In this document: piece after piece, positions 35,716 to 43,672 of the stretch | How positions within the stretch are numbered: the stretch's first letter is position 1 | Layout of the letters: each line of letters starts with the position of its first letter | DNA from: Fibrobacter sp. | GTDB lineage: Bacteria; Fibrobacterota; Fibrobacteria; Fibrobacterales; Fibrobacteraceae | Length of the DNA: 64,000 nt | Direction: 5' to 3' | NCBI RefSeq assembly: GCF_017545445.1 | Contig: NZ_JAFWOM010000027.1 | Coordinates: 1-64,000 of the forward strand | The notes under the pieces: generated by a model | Database searches by the model: none | Seen by the model: only the letters and a program-made list of their open reading frames with translations | What the model was told of the DNA's origin: nothing | Translations under genes and position numbers: made by a program

Positions 35716-35731
35716 TGTTCCACGTGAAACA
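35716..35731. other. parS-like site 2 (15/16)
   Basis: TGTTCCACGTGAAACA, one mismatch to the parS consensus. Confidence 0.8.
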
Positions 35732-35802
35732 TACGCGGGATGAGAGCTGAAAAAAAATCCTCCTTGTTCGGGGAGGAAGTGAATTTATAAAAGTCTAAAT
35801 TA

Positions 35803-36534
35803 TTATTGCTGTTTGCGACGGAACATGAAAAAAGTCACGGTCTTACCATCTACCCCATCCTCGATAGATGTTTTGGTGAGTGCTATCATTCCGTTTTTTA
35901 TTCCTGCTTCGTAGCGATCCCAGATAAACCATTTTCCATCACGATGCATTTTATCGTAACAAGTGTTGCTGTCATTCTCGTCCATGACTATAATCCGCTC
36001 GGTGTCAATAGGATTGAAGATGGTGTCGTTTTTCAAAACGTAGATACGGGTTTCTTTTCCTCCTTTTTCTGTGTATGTGGTGGCTAGGGAGTCTCCATCG
36101 AAGTAGGTAATAACAGTATCACTAATGCCGTCTTTTATTGAAATAAGTGTACTGATGTTGCCTTCATGAAAGAATTTAGTTTCCGCAGTGTTTATGGTGG
36201 TTCGGTAAGCCCATTCACCATTGTGGAGTTCTGCTTCGTAAGTGCTGTCGATGTGTGTGCCGGTCCAATAGTTTTTATAAGTATAGATGGAATTGCCTCT
36301 GTTGTTAGCTGAACCGTAGTCCCAATATACACTGTCTATGGCTATTCCATTTTCGCTGAAAGAAGTAGCTTTTGTTCTTTGGAATTCTAAGACAGTTTGA
36401 ATGCAGTTGGTGTAAGAGGGTTCAGCTAGATTTTGGCCGTTATTGCTTGGTGTGTCGTTAACAGATGTACTGCTAGAATCGTCGCTACAGGCAACAAAAA
36501 GTGCAGCTGCCAAAAGAAAATATTTTGATTTCAT
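35803..36534 (-). CDS. Lipoprotein, paralogue of the next gene
   Basis: Start taken at 36534 (MKSKYFLLAAALFVACSDDS, lipobox Cys16). The 243-residue product has a mature domain with YWTGTHIDSTYEAELHNGEW and ITYFDGDSLATTY, closely matching the 36594-37295 gene, so the pair is a tandem duplication. It probably faces the periplasm or cell surface. Family not recognised. Confidence 0.75.
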   Translation of the reverse strand: MKSKYFLLAAALFVACSDDSSSTSVNDTPSNNGQNLAEPSYTNCIQTVLEFQRTKATSFSENGIAIDSVYWDYGSANNRGNSIYTYKNYWTGTHIDSTYEAELHNGEWAYRTTINTAETKFFHEGNISTLISIKDGISDTVITYFDGDSLATTYTEKGGKETRIYVLKNDTIFNPIDTERIIVMDENDSNTCYDKMHRDGKWFIWDRYEAGIKNGMIALTKTSIEDGVDGKTVTFFMFRRKQQ

Positions 36535-36593
36535 TAATCGTTCCAAGATGAGATTGTATTAGTGTATATAAAAATTTTGATAGCTTGTTTAAA

Positions 36594-37295
36594 TTAGCGG
36601 TAGAACATAAAGTAAGTTCCGGTCTTGCGGTCTTCCCCATCTTCCATATGTGTATCGGTATATATAACCATTCCGTCCTTGATTCCTGTTTCATAACGAT
36701 TCCAAGTGTACCAAATGTCGCCGCGATGTTCTCTTCTATAGCAAGTGTTTTTATCGTTCTCATCCATGACGATAATTTCGTATTGGTCCATTCTAAAAAG
36801 GGTATCCTTTTTCATGACATATATAATAGTGTCTTTGCCGTTTTCGTAGGATGAAATAGTAGCTAGAGAATCTCCGTCGAAGTAGATGGTCATCGTGTCG
36901 CTTTTACCGCCAGCTGTTGCAGTTATCGTCCAGACGTTGCCTTCGTGTACAACTTTGGGTTCCAGAGCGTTTACGGTGGTCTGGTATGCCCATTCTCCGT
37001 TGCGGAGGTTTGCTTCGTAAGCGCTGTCGAGATGTGTACCGCTCCAGTAGGCTTTATAAATGTAGATAGATTTGCCTCTGCTGCTGGCACTCCCCTTGTC
37101 CATGTACAGGCTGTCTGTTACTAAACCATGATAGTCCTTGTCGTATGCAGAAAGAATCGATTTCTCAAAATCGAATACTGTTTGAAGACAGTCGGTGTAG
37201 GTATATTCTGCGGGATTATTGACGGCTGTGCTAGTGGAATCATCGCTACAGGCGACAAAAAGTGCAGCTGCCAAAAGAAAATATTTTGTTTTCAT
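36594..37295 (-). CDS. Lipoprotein, paralogue of the previous gene
   Basis: Start taken at 37295 (MKTKYFLLAAALFVACSDDS). The 233-residue product shares the signal and layout with 35803-36534: YWSGTHLDSAYEANLRNGEW, IYFDGDSLATISS and VMDENDKNTCYRREHRGDIW. The signal peptides are nearly identical, which indicates recent duplication. Function unknown. Confidence 0.75.
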   Translation of the reverse strand: MKTKYFLLAAALFVACSDDSTSTAVNNPAEYTYTDCLQTVFDFEKSILSAYDKDYHGLVTDSLYMDKGSASSRGKSIYIYKAYWSGTHLDSAYEANLRNGEWAYQTTVNALEPKVVHEGNVWTITATAGGKSDTMTIYFDGDSLATISSYENGKDTIIYVMKKDTLFRMDQYEIIVMDENDKNTCYRREHRGDIWYTWNRYETGIKDGMVIYTDTHMEDGEDRKTGTYFMFYR

Positions 37296-37442
37296 GAAAC
37301 CCTCCAAGATGAGATTGTATTTATAATAGTATATAAAAATTTTGCTAGCCAGATAGCATGTTCAGTTAAGTTATGCGTAAATTTAATCAAATGAATAAAA
37401 AAGTGCAAGTGTTTTTTGTTGCGCTCACCTCGCTATTGTTGA

Positions 37443-37583
37443 GACTATAACTTCGTTATAGTCTAACAGTCTTATGCTCGGTCATGCCGGTGTGCAAGCA
37501 CCCCGTCGCGACTATAACTTCGTTATAGTCTTACAGTCTTATGCTCGGTCATGCCGGTGTGCGAGCACCCCGTCGCGACTCTC
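37443..37583. repeat. 67-bp tandem repeat with palindromes and hairpin elements
   Basis: Two 67-base units (37443-37509, 37510-37576). Each has a palindrome with arms GACTATAAC/GTTATAGTC around TTC, then GCTCGGTCAT, a hairpin GGTGTGCAAGCACC (or GCGAG variant) and GTCGCG. Read on the minus strand the second copy is GAGAGTCGC - hairpin - ATGACCGAGC, the element at 28381 and 35536. Confidence 0.85.
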
Positions 37584-37590
37584 GCTATCG

Positions 37591-37784
37591 ACTGTTTGCT
37601 CCTTTGGAGCCAACTTGCTGCACCTCGGAAATGTCAGTAAACAAGTTTACTGTCATTTCCTCGGTTTGCGATTGTTTCACGTGAAACCTTATGAGGCGAG
37701 CGAAGCAGGAACAAGTATATTTGTTTCTATTTCCGAGCCGATTAAGGTAGGACACGCAGTGTCCAAACACAATCAAGGATACTA
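37591..37784. repeat. Composite parS element A
   Basis: In order: hairpin GCTCCTTTGGAGC (37598-37610), a 34-base hairpin with arms CAGTAAAC/GTTTACTG (37627-37660), a parS-like site (37673-37688), GGAACAAGTATATTTGTTTC (37708-37727), GGACACGCAGTGTCC (37750-37764). The connectors recur in the elements at 38550 and 38944. Confidence 0.8.
37673..37688. other. parS-like site 3 (15/16)
   Basis: TGTTTCACGTGAAACC, one mismatch to the parS consensus, within composite element A. Confidence 0.8.
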
Positions 37785-38541
37785 TTCTTTGGTTTGTTCG
37801 TTCGTGCGAGGGAGATGATCTACTGGGATGGGGAGCGTGACTAACTTCAAAAAACATCCGATGTTACGTTGCTTATTCGTGATTTCGAAAGAAACTCCAG
37901 CTGTTGCCTGTGCAAACATAATGCCGAATTGGATGCCGACCTCCTCGATAAAACCAAATTCTTTGAATGAGTAATGCGTCTTGTTGTCGTATGTCGTTTG
38001 ACGGAGAAACCATTCAAAAGCATGGCTTTCGGCGAGAGATACGCCGGAGACATTGTTGCCCCAGAGGATTAGTTTTGTAGTCCCGGACGAAAACCATAAT
38101 CCGCCAAGTATGATATTCGAGAAGAAACTTTTTTCAGGGATTGCCATTCCGGTAAAACCTAAAACTGTATTTAAGATGGCGCTTCCGATAGATATGTCGC
38201 TGATTGTCTTGTTATCTTCAGTTTTGTCTAATCGGATGTCGATTCGGAAGATGGTTGGGTCCGTTAATAGACGATCTAAATTAAATAGTTTGCTTCCGAC
38301 ATTGAGTGCACTCATTTGGACGATGTCGATTTCAATTCTTTTTTGTAGAGGTAACCCCTACCCCGCCTAAAAATAAAATGTTGAAGGGATTGTATTTATT
38401 CTCGTAAATGTTGCTTAATTCTATAGAAGCGGTAGAATCCTGTGAGGGATTTTCCAATTCAGGCGTTTGGGCAAAAGCAAAAGATATAGAGATAAGGAAT
38501 ATGGTAAGGACTTTTGATATCATTTGATACGTAATATACAT
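37782..38541 (-). pseudogene. Frameshifted secreted protein gene
   Basis: The upstream frame (38332-38541) encodes a signal peptide (SKVLTIFLISISFAFAQ) and ends after GGVGVTSTKKN at a run of six A residues. The downstream frame (37782-38315, first ATG at MSALNVG) continues with no own signal or ribosome binding site, and its coding runs back to the A-run as KRIEIDIVQ. One gene split by a +1-type frameshift explains both. The C-terminus (PRTNEQTKE) runs into repeat sequence. Hydrophobic beta-like segments suggest an envelope protein. A sequencing error in the A-run is possible. Confidence 0.6.
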
Positions 38542-38549
38542 ATTTAAAA

Positions 38550-38565
38550 TGTTCCACGTGAAACC
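38550..38565. other. parS-like site 4 (14/16)
   Basis: TGTTCCACGTGAAACC, two mismatches to the parS consensus. Weakest of the set. Confidence 0.65.
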
Positions 38566-38730
38566 TTATGAGACGAGTGAAGCAGGAACAAATATATTTG
38601 TTCCTATTTCCGAGTCGATTAAGGTAGGACGCACAGTGTCCAAACACAATCAAGGATACCAAGCAAAAACATACTTGTATGTTTTTATTTGGTATCCGTA
38701 GAGTGTAGGCCTATGGCAAAGCCATAGGCC
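38550..38730. repeat. Composite parS element B
   Basis: parS-like site (38550-38565), perfect palindrome GGAACAAATATATTTGTTCC (38585-38604), GGAC...GTCC (38627-38641), a 44-base hairpin with arms GGATACC/GGTATCC (38654-38697), and a palindrome with arms GGCCTATGGC/GCCATAGGCC (38708-38730). Confidence 0.8.
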
Positions 38731-38765
38731 CAACATGAGGCGAAAGTCCCAACATAATCCAAAAG

Positions 38766-39320
38766 TTATATAGTAATCTCGATCCGGTTCCCTTCGGGGT
38801 CGAGGACGACGCTTTCGTAATATCCGTCGCCGGTAGTTCTCGGCTGCCCTACAACGGGAACTTCATCGGCAGACATCTGCTGGGTCAAACGGTCCACCTC
38901 TTCTTTTGAACCAACGGAAAAAGAAAGATGGGTAAAACCGATATGTTGGGACACTTCGTGTCCTACCTCTTGGGGCTCAGCAATGCCCATACAAGTATGG
39001 GCGCTGCATTCGCCCTGCAGAGGTTTCACGTGAAACACGGCCGAGGTCAGAAAGCGAAAAAATGCTCGCATTTTTTCATTTGCTGACCGATGGGTGTTGG
39101 ACTGTAACGAAGTTACAGTCCCAACATTTTCTCCAGCATTTATATCAGGGCGGTGCATAATTTCTAATCGGGCGCCGTCGTCGAAAGTGACGAATCGGCT
39201 GGTGAACTGTTTAGCTGGATTGTGGTAAAGGGGATGGACTACCCCACCGAAATATTTATGGTAGAATTCGCACACCTTGTCGATGTTTTTCACCCATATA
39301 GCAACATGTTCGATTTTCAT
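38766..39320 (-). CDS. VOC/glyoxalase-family protein with in-frame parS element insertion
   Basis: The 184-residue product has the VOC fold ends: MKIEHVAIWVKNIDKVCEFY at the start, FVTFDDGARLEIMHRPDI, then HIGFTHLSFSVGSKEEVDRL and VLDPEGNRIEITI at the end. Members are normally about 125 residues. Residues about 60-121 are extra and are the translation of a composite parS element, including FHVKPLQG from the parS site itself. The two metal-ligand segments flank the insertion, so the enzyme may be active with a large loop or may be dead. Frame and stop codons are intact. Confidence 0.82.
   Translation of the reverse strand: MKIEHVAIWVKNIDKVCEFYHKYFGGVVHPLYHNPAKQFTSRFVTFDDGARLEIMHRPDINAGENVGTVTSLQSNTHRSANEKMRAFFRFLTSAVFHVKPLQGECSAHTCMGIAEPQEVGHEVSQHIGFTHLSFSVGSKEEVDRLTQQMSADEVPVVGQPRTTGDGYYESVVLDPEGNRIEITI
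38944..39125. repeat. Composite parS element C (inside VOC gene, minus orientation)
   Basis: GGACACTTCGTGTCC (38949-38963), GCCCATACAAGTATGGGC (38985-39002), a parS-like site (39022-39037), nested hairpin with arms GGTCAG/CTGACC (39045-39088), and a palindrome with arms GGACTGTAAC/GTTACAGTCC (39099-39121). Read on the minus strand the order matches element A. Confidence 0.85.
39022..39037. other. parS-like site 5 (15/16), inside a coding region
   Basis: GGTTTCACGTGAAACA, one mismatch to the parS consensus. It is translated as part of the VOC-family protein. Confidence 0.8.
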
Positions 39321-39409
39321 AGGACCTCATGCACAATATACATAAATGTACATTTCGGGGAGTTCCTTCATTCCATCTTTTATGAGTTTTCAACATCTAT
39401 TCACATTTT

Positions 39410-39425
39410 TGTTTCACGTGAAACG
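39410..39425. other. parS-like site 6 (15/16)
   Basis: TGTTTCACGTGAAACG, one mismatch. It lies in the divergent gap between the VOC gene and the macro-domain gene. Confidence 0.8.
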
Positions 39426-39500
39426 TTTGATGTGGAAAATACTGGGTATGGCCGACTTCTAACTTCCTACTAATTATATATATTTTCATTGGAGGTTTTC

Positions 39501-40007
39501 ATGATAGAGATTGAAGTTATTCAGGGGGACATCACTAAGCTTGCGGTAGATGCCATCGTGAATGCGGCAAACTGTTCGTTGTTGGGCGGCGGCGGTGTCG
39601 ATGGGGCGATTCATCGGGCGGCTGGGCCAGAACTTTTGCGTTCGTGTATTCCGCTAAAAGGTTGCGAGACAGGCAAGGCAAAAATCACTCCCGGATTCAA
39701 GTTGCCGGCGAAGTTCGTGATCCATACTCCGGGGCCGGTTTATCGTGACGGCCAGCATGGGGAACCTGCGCTTTTGAAATCTTGCTACAAAAGTTGTCTT
39801 GCACTTGCCGAAGAAAACGGTTGCGAAACGGTCGCCTTCCCCGCTATTTCCACTGGCGTTTATGGCTACCCTTGGAAAGACGCTACCGAAATTGCCGTGA
39901 AAACAGTCCGCGAATTCCCAGCGGAGAATGTCAAGAAGGTCATCTTCTGCTGCTTCGGATCGGAAATGGAAAAGATTTATAGAGAGGTTGTAGGCCAAAA
40001 AGTATGA
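39501..40007 (+). CDS. Macro-domain ADP-ribose hydrolase
   Basis: Start at 39501 after GGAGG. The 168-residue product has VIQGDITKLAVDAIVNAANC, GGGGVDGAIHRAAGPEL and ISTGVYGYPW, the macro-domain loops that bind ADP-ribose (YmdB-like). It probably removes O-acetyl-ADP-ribose or protein ADP-ribose. Cytoplasmic. Confidence 0.93.
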   Translation: MIEIEVIQGDITKLAVDAIVNAANCSLLGGGGVDGAIHRAAGPELLRSCIPLKGCETGKAKITPGFKLPAKFVIHTPGPVYRDGQHGEPALLKSCYKSCLALAEENGCETVAFPAISTGVYGYPWKDATEIAVKTVREFPAENVKKVIFCCFGSEMEKIYREVVGQKV

Positions 40008-40030
40008 GGTCGGTGCGTTGCACCTTTGAG

Positions 40031-40252
40031 GTATGAGGTGTAGAAAGTAGGAAGTGATTAGTGGTTAGGAAAACAGACGAGAGAAAAAAATGTCATTGCG
40101 AGCCGAAGGCGAAGTAATCTCTAGGTGTGAACTCGCGACTTTCGATCGCTTTGGAGTATGAGGTGTAGAAAGTAGGAAGTGATTAGTGGTTAGGAAAACA
40201 GACGAGAAAAAGGGTTTGTCATTGCGAAGGGCGAAGCCCTGAAGCAATCTCC
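40031..40252. repeat. Duplicated repeat with TCATTGCGA - hairpin - GAAGCAATCT elements
   Basis: A 54-base unit at 40031-40084 is repeated at 40156-40209. After each is TCATTGCGA, a short hairpin (GCCGAAGGC in one; AGGGCGAAGCCCT in the other), then GAAGTAATCTC or GAAGCAATCTC. The stem differs but stays paired. No gene between 40008 and 40312. Confidence 0.75.
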
Positions 40253-40312
40253 GTCGGTCACCTAACTCGTGCCTTGAACGAATTTATTAATCATTAACAG
40301 GAGAAAAAACAC

Positions 40313-40711
40313 ATGGAAGAAGTCAAGAATTTCATCAAGGAATGCGGTGCGTATTTTCTGGCAACGGTCGATGGCGACCAGCCGAAGGTACGTCCGTTTG
40401 GGACTATCGAAATTTTCGAGGGCAAGCTCTACATCCAGACGGGCAAATCCAAGAACGTCTCGAAGCAGATTCAGGCGAACGGCAAAGTGCAGCTTTGTGC
40501 TTTGGACAAGTCCGGCACCAAGTGGTTGCGTCTGAGCGGAACGCTCGTCCGCGATGACCGCCGCGAACCGAAGGTCCACATGCTCGACAACTACCCCGCA
40601 CTTAAGGCGATGTACTCCCCCGACGACGAAAACACTGAAGTGCTTTACTTCAAAGATGCGACTGCCACATTCTGCAGTTTCACCGAAGCACCTCGTACAG
40701 TGAAATTTTAG
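40313..40711 (+). CDS. Pyridoxamine 5'-phosphate oxidase-family protein
   Basis: A 132-residue protein starting MEEVKNFIKECGAYFLATVD, with PKVRPFGTIEIFEGKLYIQT and KWLRLSGTLVRDD, the split beta-barrel of PNPOx-like FMN or F420-binding proteins. The best ATG follows AACAGGAG. Likely binds flavin; the substrate is unknown. A terminator follows. Confidence 0.85.
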   Translation: MEEVKNFIKECGAYFLATVDGDQPKVRPFGTIEIFEGKLYIQTGKSKNVSKQIQANGKVQLCALDKSGTKWLRLSGTLVRDDRREPKVHMLDNYPALKAMYSPDDENTEVLYFKDATATFCSFTEAPRTVKF

Positions 40712-40791
40712 AGTTTTCTAGAAGGCCACATCAAGGTGGATGAATAGCGATGTCATGGAGATGGCGGATCAGGTCCGCCATGACGTTTGAA

Positions 40792-40822
40792 GTCGAGTTC
40801 CTCACGAACTCGGCTTTTTTTT
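40792..40822 (+). terminator. Rho-independent terminator
   Basis: GAGTTC (40795-40800) pairs with GAACTC (40806-40811), followed by a T-run. A second hairpin ATGGCGGA/TCCGCCAT lies just upstream (about 40761-40782). Confidence 0.8.
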
Positions 40823-41109
40823 CGAAAAGTTTTATTAAACTTTATGATTGTTGAAAAGTAAAATTGGGATTTGTACGTCATCGCTTTATAAGCCTTGATC
40901 GCAGCGGTTATCTTGCAAAAAAATAACTGGATCCTTCGTCCCTTCGGTCCTCTGGATGACGGAAGAATATCTCTTATCCTTTATAGGATCAAGATGGCTA
41001 TGTCTATTGCAATCAAGAAGTACAACGCAGACTTTACGAAAAGAAAAGTTCTATTTAGGCTCGGAGTCGTCTCGCCTGTTTAAGACAACATATATTGCAT
41101 GGTTGATAA

Positions 41110-41350
41110 GTTGCAAAAATTAATTAACAATTTAAAATTTTTTATTCCCATTCTATCCACTTTCAAAAAATATGTTGATAAATAATACGCAAACTTTTCC
41201 ACAACCGTATTGTTTCACGTGAAACAATGAATGTGTATGTGGATAATATGTAAAGAATGGAGTAAAAAACCGAAGAGACTGGAATTTAGTATTCACATTC
41301 TATTAACATTAATTTTAAGCAGATTTTAAAAAAAAGTACCTCGTTTTTTG
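41110..41350. other. AT-rich region with perfect parS and DnaA-box-like sites
   Basis: Contains TTTTCCACA (41195-41203), perfect parS (41211-41226) and TGTGGATAA (41238-41246, a perfect DnaA box on the other strand) in a very AT-rich, gene-free stretch. It could be part of a replication origin or a regulatory region. The wider gap 40823-41392 also carries a dispersed GGATCC...GGATGACGG repeat near 40928-40962. Confidence 0.4.
41211..41226. other. parS site 7, perfect 16/16
   Basis: TGTTTCACGTGAAACA matches the parS consensus exactly. Confidence 0.9.
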
Positions 41351-41392
41351 TGAATTTGATTTGTAAATGTTATATTTCAGCATGGAGGATTT

Positions 41393-42196
41393 ATGCAAGA
41401 TAATACGAAACGAGCCAACCGAGTGCTTTTTTGGATGAAGGTCGTCATCGTTCTTTTGTTTGTTCTTTGGTTTATCCCGCTTTCACTTTTTGTATTTGGG
41501 AGTTTGGCAATACTGACAGAATTCGATTTTGTCCAGTCGATTATGAGTTCTACTTTCGGATTCTGGTATCTTGTGGGGATACTCATGATTATTTTGAGGA
41601 TGTTTTGGATTTTTGCCCTGCTGGGGGCAATATTCGTATTTTGCATTAGATATTTGTCGTGGCTGTATCGAGCGGTTTCAAATTTGCGGTTGTTGACGAC
41701 GACATCATTTTCGCCGGTGGCAGCGGTACTCCTCACCTGCATTCCGTTTTTTGGTTACTTTTTGAATTACTTCATTTTTAGTGATATGGTCAAAAGACAA
41801 GAAAGATACATGGAGCAGCATGGCGTTCTCAAGGAACGATTCCCGAAAAAAATTTTGAATGTGTGGTTTATCGCATCGCTAGTGTTGTTGATACTTGTTT
41901 TTGTAGATCCTGACCAGCTTGGATTGTGGAAGATTGTTTATACGATGATTGACTATAACGCGAGCGGTGCCTTTAATTTTGGGGAAAAGACGCTTATTCT
42001 TATAATCCCTATTTTGTACATCAAGAGTTTCTCGGCGTACATCAAGCAGGAACGCGAACTTTTCCGGATTCATACGGAAGAACTTTTCAACAAGCGTGTT
42101 GACGAGGTTGTTCGTGAACGAGAAATTTTACGTGCTGCCGAAATGCTCCGCAAAAGCAAAGGTCTCGAATCCTCTCAAACTAATCAAGAGGAATAA
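41393..42196 (+). CDS. DUF4328-like membrane protein
   Basis: A 267-residue protein with about six hydrophobic segments; LYRAVSNLRLLTTTSFSPVA matches FRAEANLREVATTTFSPWIA of the paralogue at 23861. The ATG follows GGAGG. The C-terminal tail is charged and helical (EELFNKRVDEVVREREILRA). Function unknown. Confidence 0.75.
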   Translation: MQDNTKRANRVLFWMKVVIVLLFVLWFIPLSLFVFGSLAILTEFDFVQSIMSSTFGFWYLVGILMIILRMFWIFALLGAIFVFCIRYLSWLYRAVSNLRLLTTTSFSPVAAVLLTCIPFFGYFLNYFIFSDMVKRQERYMEQHGVLKERFPKKILNVWFIASLVLLILVFVDPDQLGLWKIVYTMIDYNASGAFNFGEKTLILIIPILYIKSFSAYIKQERELFRIHTEELFNKRVDEVVREREILRAAEMLRKSKGLESSQTNQEE

Positions 42197-42238
42197 GAAA
42201 ATTCCCGTTTCTGTTGCGGCACTCCCCTACCCCAGCCA

Positions 42239-43291
42239 CTACAAATACGTGGCCACAAATTTCTTCTGAAATTCCGGATCCTCGTGCGCCCAGTGCTTTT
42301 CTTCCATCGCTTGGTATTGCCAGTTGATGGCCTGCATGAACTTTTCCGGCTCGCAGAGATTCTTGAAAATTGCATCAAGATCATCGACTGTTGCGTTCGC
42401 GCTGACAAGCTGTTCTTTCGGGGCGTAGCTGTACGGACTCCCGGCGAAGTCGTTTCCGATGAACACTGCACCAAGGGCTGCAGCTTCTTTAAGCTTCAAG
42501 TCGCTTTTGGCTTTGTTGAAGTTGTTGTTGGCAAGCGGCGTGATGAAAAAGTCGGGCTTGTAGCTTGCGACAGTTTGTGCGAAAGGCACAAAGTTCGTGT
42601 AAGGAATTTTCGTGAATTTTCCTTCGAGATCTTTGAGAAAATCTGCTTCGCCGAAAATGTAGAAGTCGATGCTCCCGTCTTCGATGTGCTTGCGAATCCA
42701 GGGAATCCACGCCCCGTCAAAATCGCCCGGAATCTCGTTCGTGAAATGTCCGAGACTGCCAGCGTACATCACTTTCGGTTTTCCTGTGAATGCAGTTGTC
42801 CTCTGGTTCATGCCGAACATCGATTTGGAAATACCGTTCGGCATCACCACCGCGTTTACGCCGAGATCGGACTTGATGCGGCTCGCGAGGTAACGCGTAG
42901 AACAAACCACTATGTCAAAAAGCGGCAGAACCTGCTTGAGACTTGCGAGCATCATCTGGTCGTGATTCGGGATGCTTTTTGCGTATGAGGCGATGACTGG
43001 AGAAAGATCCCATTGCAAGTCATCCATGTCGGTCACGAGCTTGAACCCACATTCTTTTTTAAGCTTTGAGTAGTACAACGCAATCTGTGCACGACCCGGT
43101 GCCGTCGGTTTCTGTAAAATCACCGCCCGCGTTTGCTTGAGCGCTTCTTTGTTGGTGCAGATGATTTGCGTGATTGACGGAATCACTTGAAAATCGTTAT
43201 GTCCCATGAACTGGGTAAAAGGCAAAATGCAACGAACCCAGTCGGATTGCGCCATGTCGTAAGGATGTACGATAACTTGCGTTCTATTCAT
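42239..43291 (-). CDS. Glycosyltransferase-like protein
   Basis: Start chosen at 43291 (MNRTQVIVHPYDMAQSDWVR); an extension to 43360 overlaps the preceding small gene. The 350-residue product shows a GT-B-like layout: VVCSTRYLASRIKSDLGVNA, VVMPNGISKSMF, PKVMYAGSLGHF and DLKLKEAAALGAVFIGNDFA, where the glutamate-containing segment fits the sugar-nucleotide site. Cytoplasmic. The acceptor is unknown. Confidence 0.72.
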   Translation of the reverse strand: MNRTQVIVHPYDMAQSDWVRCILPFTQFMGHNDFQVIPSITQIICTNKEALKQTRAVILQKPTAPGRAQIALYYSKLKKECGFKLVTDMDDLQWDLSPVIASYAKSIPNHDQMMLASLKQVLPLFDIVVCSTRYLASRIKSDLGVNAVVMPNGISKSMFGMNQRTTAFTGKPKVMYAGSLGHFTNEIPGDFDGAWIPWIRKHIEDGSIDFYIFGEADFLKDLEGKFTKIPYTNFVPFAQTVASYKPDFFITPLANNNFNKAKSDLKLKEAAALGAVFIGNDFAGSPYSYAPKEQLVSANATVDDLDAIFKNLCEPEKFMQAINWQYQAMEEKHWAHEDPEFQKKFVATYL

Positions 43292-43314
43292 AGTTGGAAA
43301 AGTAGTAAAAAAAG

Positions 43315-43479
43315 TTATCCCTTCTTCACCAATATCTGGATATCGAGCAGCTTTTCCCAATCGGTTTTAGTCCGCTTTTCGCGAGGGATGCTCCAGAAGT
43401 TTTTCCAGATTTCATTGTTGAGGGAATCGATTTCGGCGGCTTCGGCATCGGTGACTGTGCCGTTGGCTGTACTGTACAT
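43315..43479 (-). CDS. Small protein of unknown function
   Basis: Start at 43479 (MYSTANGTVTDAEAAEIDSL) after AAAGGAG. The 54-residue product is acidic at the start and basic at the end. It ends 24 bases before the glycosyltransferase gene on the same strand, so the two may form an operon. Family not recognised. Confidence 0.55.
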   Translation of the reverse strand: MYSTANGTVTDAEAAEIDSLNNEIWKNFWSIPREKRTKTDWEKLLDIQILVKKG

Positions 43480-43672
43480 TTTGAACTCCTTTCTGCGTAC
43501 AAGCTTTTTTAAACGCAGATGTATTATCAAGACAAAAATAAAACTACACTTTTGTGCAGTAATTGTCAAGAGGTAAAATTGGATTTTTTATAAATGTACC
43601 GAAAGTTAATATTTTTTTCACAATGTCACTTTACTGACAGCATAAAAAATTATATTCTCGTAAGAGACTACT

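Noticed and set aside
37443-37463. loxP-like site (ATAACTTCGTTATAG)
   Set aside because: The resemblance is due to a simple palindrome with a TTC apex; arms vary in other copies (GACTGTAAC, GGACAC) and no recombinase is nearby.
37443-37576. CRISPR-like tandem repeats
   Set aside because: Only two 67-base units with no spacers and no cas genes; the unit itself contains two palindromes, so it is a tandem duplication of hairpin elements.
38320-38345. Programmed -1 frameshift at A AAA AAG
   Set aside because: The slippery motif is in frame, but the downstream reading frame is +1, not -1, and the -1 frame stops after a few codons.
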